A DNA stretch of 64,000 bases from Gammaproteobacteria bacterium. Lineage in GTDB: Bacteria; Pseudomonadota; Gammaproteobacteria; Pseudomonadales; Halieaceae. Positions 8,139 through 15,950 of the stretch are shown here, in pieces. The first letter of the stretch is position 1. Every line of letters begins with the position of its first letter. The stretch covers positions 1 to 64,000 of the forward strand of contig JAUICG010000010.1 in NCBI GenBank assembly GCA_030427485.1, read 5' to 3'. Below the pieces are notes generated by a model that saw only the letters and a program-made list of their open reading frames with translations, was not told the DNA's origin and ran no database searches. Made by a program: the position numbers and the translations under genes.

Positions 8139-9151
8139 GCGCAAGCTCCATGTGGTTCAAACTGAAAGGGGACGACATCGCCGCCCAGCTGGTTCAGGGC
8201 CCGGACCAGTTGCACGCGTTCCACCGGGTCGACAATAAAGACGATAAAGCCGCCACCGCCGGCGCCGGAGACCTTACCGGCCCAGGCGCCCGCCTCGCGC
8301 GCGACCCGCATCACCTCTTCGATCTCCGGGTTACTTATCTTGTCGGCGAGGTTGCGTTTGGCTTCCCAGCTGCGGCCCAGTATTTCACCGAAGCGCCGGA
8401 TATTGCCGCGCAGCAGCGCATCTTTCATCGCGCTTGCATCCTGCTTCAGCTGGTGCACCGCCTCCACCGATTTCCCCTGTCCGGACTTGAAGCTCTCGAT
8501 CTGCTGGGCAATGATCATATCCGAGGAGCGGGACACACCGGTGTAGTACAAAACCGTGGAGGCCTCCAGTTCACTGAGAATCCATTTCTTGATGCGCAGG
8601 GGGTTGACGGTAACCCGGTTCTGCTCGTGAAACTCCATGAAGTTCACGCCGCCAAATGTCGCCGCGTACTGGTCCTGCGCGCCCCCTCTCAGGCCGATGT
8701 CCTGGCGCTCGATCTGGAAGGCCAGGTGCGCGACATCGTACTCGCCCAGCGGCAGATGCAGCAGCTCGGCGAACGCGGTCAGAATCGCGACCACCATGGT
8801 GGAGGAGGAACCCAGGCCCGAACCCGCCGGCGCATCGGAATGCGTGCTTATTTTCAACGACAGCGGTTCGCCGTCATTGAAATCGCGGACGATGCGGTTG
8901 TACACGCCCTTGTGCAGGTCCAGCAGCCCGTCGTAGGGGTAGGCCACGGCACTGGGTGCGCTGAAAATCTCATCGCGATCGGTGGCGACGAAAGTCACGG
9001 TCCCGTCGTCGCAGGGCTCGATCGTGCAGAAGGAGCTCAGGTTGATCGACGCGTTCAGGACCGCGCCGCCGTAGAGATCGCAATACGGCGCCACGTCGCT
9101 GCCGCCACCGGCCAGGCCGAGCCGCAGCGGCGCTTTTGACCTGATTAACAT
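8120..9151 (-). CDS. hddA: D-glycero-D-manno-heptose 7-phosphate kinase (GHMP kinase)
   Basis: A 343-aa GHMP-superfamily kinase that would phosphorylate heptose 7-phosphate at the anomeric carbon, giving the 1,7-bisphosphate. The N-terminus LGLAGGGSDVAPYCD, the ATP loop GSGLGSSSTMVV, and the C-terminal KVSGAGGGGF fit HddA-type sugar kinases. It overlaps the upstream glycosyltransferase by 7 bp and gmhA downstream, in one operon. The partner enzymes support heptose over fucose or mannose as substrate. Confidence 0.9.
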   Translation of the reverse strand: MLIRSKAPLRLGLAGGGSDVAPYCDLYGGAVLNASINLSSFCTIEPCDDGTVTFVATDRDEIFSAPSAVAYPYDGLLDLHKGVYNRIVRDFNDGEPLSLKISTHSDAPAGSGLGSSSTMVVAILTAFAELLHLPLGEYDVAHLAFQIERQDIGLRGGAQDQYAATFGGVNFMEFHEQNRVTVNPLRIKKWILSELEASTVLYYTGVSRSSDMIIAQQIESFKSGQGKSVEAVHQLKQDASAMKDALLRGNIRRFGEILGRSWEAKRNLADKISNPEIEEVMRVAREAGAWAGKVSGAGGGGFIVFIVDPVERVQLVRALNQLGGDVVPFQFEPHGACAWNVPT

Positions 9152-10371
9152 TGCTCACTCTCTCCCGGCACCAGGCGTTGGTAAACTGGCTTCAAGTTTG
9201 CCACGCTGTTGACCCAATTGCGTTCATTTTCAACAAAATCGCGACCCGCCTCACGGATAGCGGGCCAGCGCGTTTCCTGGTCAAGCAGATTCAGCAGGGT
9301 GTTCACCAGATCATCGAGATCATCCGCCTTGAACAGCGTACCGGTGATCCCGTCGCGCACGAGCTCTTTATGCCCGCCGACATCCGAGGCCAGGAACAGG
9401 CTCTTCTGCGCCATCGCCTCCAATGGTTTCAGCGGGGTGACCAGATCGGTCAGGCGCATCGACTTGCGCGGATAGACCAGCACATCCGTGACCGAGTAAT
9501 AGCCCTCGACCTCTTCGTAGGGAACCCGTCCGGTCATTACCACGGCATCCTGCAATCCCAGTGTCACCACCTGTTCCCTGATTTCGTCGGCCACCTGGCC
9601 GCCACCCACCAGCAGCAGGCGGATATCCGGGCGCACTTCCAACAACCTGGGCATTGCCGCCACCAGCAGGTCCAGTCCTTCATAGGCATAGAACGAACCG
9701 ATGAACGCAATGACTTTTTTCCCGCGCAATTGCAGCCGCTCCTCGATCGCGCTGTCGCGCGCACCGACCGGCTGGAAGCGACTGGCGTCGACCGCGTTGG
9801 GTACTATGGTGATTTTCTCCGGTGCAATGCCCCGCGCGATCAGGTCCTGGCGGATACCCTCACAGATACACGTCACCTCATTGGCGCGCCGGAGCACCCA
9901 GGTCTCCATCGCGCGCGTCAGGCGGTAACGCAGCCCGCCCTCACGGCTGGTGCCATGACTGACAGCGGCATCCTCCCAGAAACCACGGATCTCGTAGACT
10001 ACCGGCAAGCCCAGCGCCCGGCCCGCACGAATCGCGGCGACACCGTTCAGCGCGGGCGAGTGCGCGTGTATCACGTCGGGCTTCTCCCTGCGCGCGACCT
10101 CGATCAGGCGCCGGGTAAGCGCGCTGATCACCGACCACTGCCCGATGACGGGCAACTTTTCCAGCAGGCCCTGCGCACCCTGACAGCGATAGAACTCCAG
10201 CCCGTCGACCTGTTCCACAGGTGCAATCGCCTTCCCCGGATTGTGCTTGGGCCCGGTAACCTGCGTGGTCCTCCAGCCCAGTGCCCGCTGCTCATTGAGG
10301 ATTGCGCGGGTGCGGAAGGTGTAGCCGCTTTGCAGCGGGATCGAGTGATCCAGCACGTGCAGTACATGCAT
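9145..10371 (-). CDS. glycosyltransferase, exosortase A system-associated (GT4 type)
   Basis: A 408-aa GT-B glycosyltransferase that would add a sugar from a nucleotide donor to the lipid-linked glycan at the inner membrane. The N-terminus MHVLHVLDHSIPLQSGYTFR is typical of the XrtA-locus glycosyltransferases that recur next to the TIGR03087-type partner. The donor-binding part shows PNAVDASRF, IGSFYAYEGLD and a PLKPLEAMAQ acidic loop. It starts one base inside the stop codon of the preceding glycosyltransferase gene. Confidence 0.9.
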   Translation of the reverse strand: MHVLHVLDHSIPLQSGYTFRTRAILNEQRALGWRTTQVTGPKHNPGKAIAPVEQVDGLEFYRCQGAQGLLEKLPVIGQWSVISALTRRLIEVARREKPDVIHAHSPALNGVAAIRAGRALGLPVVYEIRGFWEDAAVSHGTSREGGLRYRLTRAMETWVLRRANEVTCICEGIRQDLIARGIAPEKITIVPNAVDASRFQPVGARDSAIEERLQLRGKKVIAFIGSFYAYEGLDLLVAAMPRLLEVRPDIRLLLVGGGQVADEIREQVVTLGLQDAVVMTGRVPYEEVEGYYSVTDVLVYPRKSMRLTDLVTPLKPLEAMAQKSLFLASDVGGHKELVRDGITGTLFKADDLDDLVNTLLNLLDQETRWPAIREAGRDFVENERNWVNSVANLKPVYQRLVPGESEQC

Positions 10372-11579
10372 TACCGGGCAGCCTCTTCGTTGATCAGATA
10401 CGCTTCCATACGACGTAGGTTGGTATCCCAGTTGTAGTGTTCCAGCACACAGGCCCGACCGGCGGTATTCTGCTGGCGGGGCTGCGCCAGCAGCTTCGAG
10501 GCGGCGGCAATCATCGCAGCGGCATCATCGGCCACCACCGAGAGGACATCGGGATAGTCGACGATACCCACCAGGGCATCGCGCGTCGCCAGCACGGGCA
10601 GCATCATGGACATGGCCTCCAGTGCCTTGTTCTGGATGCCGCGCGCGATCTGCAGCGGGAGGCAGGCGGCCAGCGCATGCTGCAGATAGGGCCGCACATC
10701 GGGCACGCCGCCGGTCACACGCACACCGGGCAGCTTGCCCAGTTGCTGCACCTCCTCGGTAGGTTTCATGCCCACGATACAGAACAGAAAATCCGGCTGC
10801 CGCGCCCGCAGCGCGGGCAGCACCTGTTCGCAGAACCATTTCACCGCCTCGACGTTCGGCCAGTAGTCCATCGCGCCGGTAAACACCAGTACTCTCTGCC
10901 CGTCCTGGTAGGGATTCTCGAAGGACAACGCCGCATCGAAGTACGCGCTGTCGACGCCCTGCGTGCGATAGTGCACCTTGTCCGCGCTCTCCGGCGCCAG
11001 TTTCCTGAACAGGGCCGCCTCTTCCTGCGAGACAAATATACTCACATGCGTCGCTGCCGCCATTTCCCGCTCATACGCCAGCAGTTTGTCCGCTTCGCGC
11101 TGGTAGAGCCAGGATAGCGGCCAGCGCTTCGCCTGTGCGTAACTGCGCCATTTTTCGCTGTCGACATCCTCCGCGTCGAAGACCACCGGGACGTGCGCCG
11201 GCAACAAATCCTTCACAAATCGCCCCATCACCCCGCTGAATACCAGCACCGCGTCCGGACACTCCCGCTCGATGCTTGCCCGCACCCAGTCCTGCAGTTC
11301 GGCATTGTGATAGTAGCTGAGACTCAGGGCCTGTCCGTTGAGCATGCCGCGAATGCTGCCGGTCAGGCGTTTGTGTCTGGGCAGGTCGACAATGCAACTG
11401 TCCTCACACTTTTCCCGCACTGTACTCACATGCTGCCAATCCTCCGGGTCATCGACAAACGTACCCAGGTGTACGCGCCAGCGAGCGGAAAAATAGTTGA
11501 GCATATTATTGGAGGAAATCTTATCGCCCTTGTTGGGGGGAAAAGGCAATCGATGAACCAGGTACAGCAATTTTTTCAT
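10371..11579 (-). CDS. PEP-CTERM/XrtA system-associated sugar transferase (TIGR03087-like)
   Basis: A 402-aa GT-B glycosyltransferase with N-terminus MKKLLYLVHRLPFPPNKGDK and the acceptor-side segment DFVDAEDVDSEKW-like (FDAEDVDSEKW). It has a C-terminal nucleotide-sugar region (FTGAMDYWPN and GIQNKALEAMSM). This is the Stp1-like transferase commonly paired with the preceding type in XrtA loci. It is the first gene of the six-gene minus-strand operon ending in the flippase, and is divergent from the HddC-GmhB gene across a 136-bp promoter region. Confidence 0.9.
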   Translation of the reverse strand: MKKLLYLVHRLPFPPNKGDKISSNNMLNYFSARWRVHLGTFVDDPEDWQHVSTVREKCEDSCIVDLPRHKRLTGSIRGMLNGQALSLSYYHNAELQDWVRASIERECPDAVLVFSGVMGRFVKDLLPAHVPVVFDAEDVDSEKWRSYAQAKRWPLSWLYQREADKLLAYEREMAAATHVSIFVSQEEAALFRKLAPESADKVHYRTQGVDSAYFDAALSFENPYQDGQRVLVFTGAMDYWPNVEAVKWFCEQVLPALRARQPDFLFCIVGMKPTEEVQQLGKLPGVRVTGGVPDVRPYLQHALAACLPLQIARGIQNKALEAMSMMLPVLATRDALVGIVDYPDVLSVVADDAAAMIAAASKLLAQPRQQNTAGRACVLEHYNWDTNLRRMEAYLINEEAAR

Positions 11580-11617
11580 TCTGCTTCTTTTCAGATTGTC
11601 TACAGCAAGGACTACCC

Positions 11618-11646
11618 TTGCCCCGCCGTAAGGGCACAGTTATATT
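11618..11646 (+). promoter_or_regulatory. sigma-70-type promoter for the HddC-GmhB gene
   Basis: TTGCCC (11618-11623) and TATATT (11641-11646) are separated by exactly 17 bp, about 70 bp upstream of the HddC-GmhB start. This is the clearest sigma-70-like match seen in the intergenic regions. Confidence 0.5.
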
Positions 11647-11715
11647 GACTCCCTGATACTAAAGCGCAAACAGGGCCAGATAAAGCGCCTGAACGCCTGC
11701 GGAAAGCTTATTTTT

Positions 11716-12948
11716 ATGAAAATTGTGAAACAAGCCGCCATTCTCATTGGCGGCAAGGGCACCCGTTTGGGCGACGCCGTTCGCAGCACACCCAAGCCCC
11801 TGCTCGAGGTCTGCGGGCGTCCGTTTGTCGAGCACGTGATGTGCAATCTGCGCCGCTTCGGTTTTACCGAGTTCGTTTTACTAGCCGGCTACCAGGCCGA
11901 CGTGGTGTCTGAAAAATACAGCCACGATGACAGCTTCGCGCAGGCGATCGATGCCACCATCAGGGTGGTGGTGGAACCCTCACCGATGGGCACCGGCGGC
12001 GCGCTCCGCTACGCCAGGGAACACTTGCGGGACGAGTTCCTGCTGCTGAACGGCGATTCCATTTTCGATTTCAACTACCTGGACCTGTGCAACTGCGAGC
12101 GCGAAGGCGAACCCGCTGACTGGCTGTGCCGCGTGGCGCTGCTGCCGGTGGAACATGCGACGCGATACGGATTCGTTGAACTGGACGGTGCGCGCATCAG
12201 CGCGTTTCGTGAAAAGCCCGCCGCGCCGCAATCGGGCCTGATAAACAGCGGCGTATACTGGATAAAGTCCGCAATGCTCGATGCGATCCGGCACACACCC
12301 TGCTCGCTGGAGCAGGAGATATTTCCGCAGCTGGTAAACGAGGGTCGCCTGATCGGCCGCGCCTACACGGGGTTTTTCATCGATATCGGCATCCCGGAAG
12401 ACCTCGAAACGGCCAGGGCCGCACTGTCAGACAGGCTGAGAAAACCGGCCGCCTTCCTCGACCGGGACGGGACACTGAACCACGACGACGGTTACACGCA
12501 CAGAATCGAACACTTCCGCTGGATTGACGGCGCAAAGACAGCGATCAAGCGGCTGAACGATGCCGGTTACCTCGTGTTCATCGTCACCAACCAGGCGGGT
12601 ATTGCGCGCGGTTACTACAACGCGGCCGCCGTCGATACGCTTCACCAGTGGATGGCCGACGAGTTGTCCGGCATAGGCGCGCATGTTGACGACTTCCGGT
12701 ACTGCCCGCACCACCCCGAGGGCACGGTGGACGGACTGGCCATCACCTGCGATTGCCGCAAACCGGCTACCGGCATGCTGGAAAGCCTGATTGCGCAGTG
12801 GCACCCCGAACTGTCACAGAGCTTCATGCTGGGGGATGCCGACAAGGACGCGGAAGCGGGAATCGCCGTGGGCATTCTCGGCAAGAAAATCGCACCCGCA
12901 TCGATACTGCGGGAAGTGGAGTCGTTGCTCGCGCAGCGTCGAGTTTGA
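11716..12948 (+). CDS. hddC-gmhB: bifunctional heptose-1-phosphate guanylyltransferase / heptose-1,7-bisphosphate 7-phosphatase
   Basis: A 410-aa fusion. Residues 1-235 are a nucleotidyltransferase (IGGKGTRLG at 11-18, PKPLLEV) that would join heptose 1-phosphate to a nucleotide. Residues 245-410 are a HAD phosphatase with the DxD motif Asp249/Asp251 (FLDRDGTLN) and the GmhB-type zinc loop Cys330, His332, Cys345 and Cys347. The phosphatase removes the 7-phosphate before the transferase acts, so the fusion joins consecutive steps. With GmhA and HddA at 7.5-9.2 kb it makes a complete route. The HddA partner suggests GDP-D-glycero-alpha-D-manno-heptose rather than the ADP-heptose of lipopolysaccharide core, but the nucleotide is inferred. 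Confidence 0.9.
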   Translation: MKIVKQAAILIGGKGTRLGDAVRSTPKPLLEVCGRPFVEHVMCNLRRFGFTEFVLLAGYQADVVSEKYSHDDSFAQAIDATIRVVVEPSPMGTGGALRYAREHLRDEFLLLNGDSIFDFNYLDLCNCEREGEPADWLCRVALLPVEHATRYGFVELDGARISAFREKPAAPQSGLINSGVYWIKSAMLDAIRHTPCSLEQEIFPQLVNEGRLIGRAYTGFFIDIGIPEDLETARAALSDRLRKPAAFLDRDGTLNHDDGYTHRIEHFRWIDGAKTAIKRLNDAGYLVFIVTNQAGIARGYYNAAAVDTLHQWMADELSGIGAHVDDFRYCPHHPEGTVDGLAITCDCRKPATGMLESLIAQWHPELSQSFMLGDADKDAEAGIAVGILGKKIAPASILREVESLLAQRRV

Positions 12949-12977
12949 GCCTCGCCGCGTGTTGCGTTGGGCGAGGC
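12949..12977. terminator. bidirectional stem-loop between convergent genes
   Basis: GCCTCGCC (12949-12956) pairs perfectly with GGCGAGGC (12970-12977) across a 13-nt loop, exactly in the gap between the HddC-GmhB gene and the convergent SGNH gene. There is no long T-tract. Confidence 0.5.
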
Positions 12978-12980
12978 GTG

Positions 12981-14111
12981 CTAGAAAACCTGGCGCCCGA
13001 ACGAGACATTGCTGTCACAGCTGTCGGCGAGCATTGCGTCCAGCATCAGGTCGCCCACCTCGCGCCGGTAGTGCGCCGGTTCCCAGAACCAGCGCAGGGG
13101 CCCGGACCGGACACCCGCCGCCGGAACCGGCTCGTGTATATACGGTGAATCACCGGAGAAGTCCCACAACTCGACAGCACCGCCCGGGTACTCTCGCGCC
13201 AGCGCCTCTATCGACGCCAGCCAGTCCTGGTAGGCCGGCATAAGACCCTGGGCGCGAAACAGCGCCCAGAAGTTCTCGTGAAACGGGTTGGTGAACAGAT
13301 AGACTTTTATTCCGCGCGCGCTGGTGATGTCGAGAAAACGACGCAGTTCCGCAAAGCCGATATTCAGTTGCCCGCGGGTATCGCGCAGGTACCACGGCCT
13401 GCTGTACTTCTTGCCCAGGCTCGCCATCTTCTGGTCGAACAGCGCGCGCGGCCCCTCTAACCTGACTGCCTCGGCAAAATCCCGCGCGGGATTGAAGCCG
13501 GCGAGGTCCCGGTCTGGCGAGGTAATGCCCTGCAGGGCGACAGTTTTCACGGAAGCGATCAGCGCATCCAGCGAGAATAGCGACTTGAAGTAATCCCGCA
13601 GCACGAAACGGTAGTATCCGGGATTTTCCTCGTTGGATACCGACCGGCGCAGCTCGCCACCCGCCTTGTCGAGCCTGTTCTTCGCATCCGCGCGGGGCTG
13701 GTCGCTGGAGGAAATAAAATCCGTGAAATCGAGGCTCAGGAATACTGTCCTGATCGGCTGTTGATAGATGAGGTTCAACGCATAAGCGAGTTGCGTATCC
13801 ACTTCCGCGCCCGGCATCCCCAGGTTGTAGGCCGACATCCCGGCGCGATGAAAGCAGTCGTGTGCCGGAGCGATCCCCAACTCGACGCGGGAATTGCCGA
13901 CGATCAGCGCATTGTGTGAAGAGAACAGGGGTTGGTATCGTTTCAGTATCCTGGTGTGTTCGTTGATTTCAGTCTTGTACTCGTTGAGGCCCGCTATCCG
14001 CGTAGCACCGGTAATACCGTAGGGGTCCACCAGATAGTTCACGCCCACCACCGCAAAGCTGATGCCCAGGGCAAGAATCAATGCGCGCAGAAGATAGGTT
14101 TTCGCTTTCAC
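12981..14111 (-). CDS. SGNH-like periplasmic protein, probable O-acylation partner of MBOAT
   Basis: A 376-aa protein with an N-terminal membrane anchor (residues about 5-27). It has a GNSR block at 72-75, whose Ser74 could be the SGNH nucleophile, and an EPAHYR motif with His347. This layout resembles the DltD/AlgJ-type proteins that work with MBOAT acyltransferases to put acetyl groups on surface polysaccharides. Its gene directly follows the MBOAT gene with a 9-bp gap. The start is GTG. Its exact family is not certain; the catalytic assignment is inferred from motif order and context. Confidence 0.75.
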   Translation of the reverse strand: MKAKTYLLRALILALGISFAVVGVNYLVDPYGITGATRIAGLNEYKTEINEHTRILKRYQPLFSSHNALIVGNSRVELGIAPAHDCFHRAGMSAYNLGMPGAEVDTQLAYALNLIYQQPIRTVFLSLDFTDFISSSDQPRADAKNRLDKAGGELRRSVSNEENPGYYRFVLRDYFKSLFSLDALIASVKTVALQGITSPDRDLAGFNPARDFAEAVRLEGPRALFDQKMASLGKKYSRPWYLRDTRGQLNIGFAELRRFLDITSARGIKVYLFTNPFHENFWALFRAQGLMPAYQDWLASIEALAREYPGGAVELWDFSGDSPYIHEPVPAAGVRSGPLRWFWEPAHYRREVGDLMLDAMLADSCDSNVSFGRQVF

Positions 14112-14120
14112 AGGGGCGCC

Positions 14121-15680
14121 CTAGAACTGGAAGTAGAGGAATTCTGACACCTGCTGCAATGTCAGAATACCGGCCACTCCGGCGAGCGCGACAGCCAGCG
14201 CCCACCGATTGTTGTAGTCCCAACTCAGCAGTCTGCTGCCGCGTATGCTGTGGAACGCCTTGTCGTTTTCGTACAGCACCGGATCGTGCCGCATGAATAT
14301 CTGGGCGACATTCGGCAGCAGGAGCGCTATCGGCGCCACCATCAGCACCCACAAATAGTTGCTCACGATGACAGCGCCGCCACCCTGGGCGGGCACAAAA
14401 CCGATCGCGGTCAGCTGCGCGCCCATCCCCCCCAGCCGCGCGAGGATTCCGGCGGGAATTTCGAAACCGGACAGGCCCAGCATGGCCAGCGCAATCTGGT
14501 TGCCCTGTTCCAGGGTGGGGGCGCGGAAATAGACCCAGGAAAAAACCACCGCGACAAACGTGACACACCAGGCCAGGGCGCGGTAGGCAAGACGCCCGGA
14601 AAAATCCCATCCGAGCTGTGACATGATGTGTCGCCAGCCGTGGTTGACCATCAGATAAGCGCCGTGCAGCGCCCCCCAGACAACGAACGGCCAGCCGGCG
14701 CCGTGCCAGAGCCCGCCGAGCAGCATGGTGAGGAACAGGTTGACATAGCGCCGATACCTGCCCTTCCTGTTGCCGCCAAGCGCGATATACAGGTAATCGC
14801 GCAGGAACTGCGAGAGCGTTATGTGCCAGCGCCGCCAGAACTCGATAATGCTGGTGGACTTGTAGGGCGAGAAAAAATTGACCGGCAGGCGCACGCCGAA
14901 CACCCGGGCGGCGCCGATGGCCATATCGGAGTACCCGGAAAAATCGAAATACAGCTGGAAAGTGTACGCGAGTGAACTGCCCCAGGCGCGGAAGAAATCC
15001 ACGTTGCCGCCGACTGCGCCGGCGTCATAGACCGGACCGACATAAGTCGACAGGCTGTCCGCGATCACGGTTTTCTTGAACAGGCCAATGGCGAAAATGG
15101 AAATGCCGACCGCGAAATTGGACCATCTCGGCGTCAGGTTCCCCGGCTTCATAAACTGCGGGATGATATCCCGGTGATGCACAATGGGACCTGCGATGAG
15201 CTGTGGGAAAAAGCAGACGAACAGGGCGTAATGCAGAAAATTGTACTCGTGCGTCTTGCCCTGCCAGGCATCCACCAGATAGGAGATCTGCTGGAACGTA
15301 AAAAATGAAATCGCCAGCGGCAGGAATATGGTACCGATATCCCAGTGGGTGCCAAACGCCGCATTGACATTGTCTACGAAAAAATTGGCGTACTTGAAAT
15401 ACCCGAGCAGCCCCAGGTTCACCGCAATGCCGAAAACCAGGGTTCCGCGATGACGCCAGGCATTGTCCCGGGACAGTACCCGCCCGATTGCGAAGTTAAA
15501 AGCGATTGAAAACAGCAGCAGCGCCAGGTAAACCGGCTTCCAGTACGCATAGAATCCCAGCGATGCGAATACCAGGAAACCCAGCGCGGTATCCAGCGAG
15601 AAATACCTGGCACAGACAAAGAATCCGAACGCGCACAACGGGAAAAAGACAAAAATGAATTCGTAGGAATTAAAAAGCAA
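14121..15680 (-). CDS. MBOAT family O-acyltransferase (AlgI/DltB-like)
   Basis: A 519-aa polytopic membrane protein with the hallmarks of AlgI/DltB: the FWRRWHITLS segment at 281-290, WHG at 325-327 and the invariant histidine His339 in GALHGAYL. Such proteins move an acyl group, usually acetyl, across the membrane for transfer to polysaccharide. The adjacent SGNH-like protein would complete transfer in the periplasm. The gene is divergent from the asparagine-synthetase-like gene across 270 bp in which no clear promoter was identified. Confidence 0.93.
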   Translation of the reverse strand: MLFNSYEFIFVFFPLCAFGFFVCARYFSLDTALGFLVFASLGFYAYWKPVYLALLLFSIAFNFAIGRVLSRDNAWRHRGTLVFGIAVNLGLLGYFKYANFFVDNVNAAFGTHWDIGTIFLPLAISFFTFQQISYLVDAWQGKTHEYNFLHYALFVCFFPQLIAGPIVHHRDIIPQFMKPGNLTPRWSNFAVGISIFAIGLFKKTVIADSLSTYVGPVYDAGAVGGNVDFFRAWGSSLAYTFQLYFDFSGYSDMAIGAARVFGVRLPVNFFSPYKSTSIIEFWRRWHITLSQFLRDYLYIALGGNRKGRYRRYVNLFLTMLLGGLWHGAGWPFVVWGALHGAYLMVNHGWRHIMSQLGWDFSGRLAYRALAWCVTFVAVVFSWVYFRAPTLEQGNQIALAMLGLSGFEIPAGILARLGGMGAQLTAIGFVPAQGGGAVIVSNYLWVLMVAPIALLLPNVAQIFMRHDPVLYENDKAFHSIRGSRLLSWDYNNRWALAVALAGVAGILTLQQVSEFLYFQF

Positions 15681-15950
15681 ACCTTCAAAACCCCGGGGGA
15701 AAACGCGCTCTACATTGATTCACTGTCGCAGATTCTGTACAGGCGCACCACTAAAATACTCCCTTTTTATTAAGCAGGTCACAGTCGACCGCGCTGGCCA
15801 CCGCGATTGAACACGGCTCACCTGTCCGGTCGCCGGCCCGGCAGCTATTTGCGCGCCCGATTTATCCAGGATGTGAACCGGTCAACTTACCCTTGCTGTG
15901 GCCAAATGATAGGATGGCAGGCTCGACATTTCGTGAATGAGTTCTCGTTA

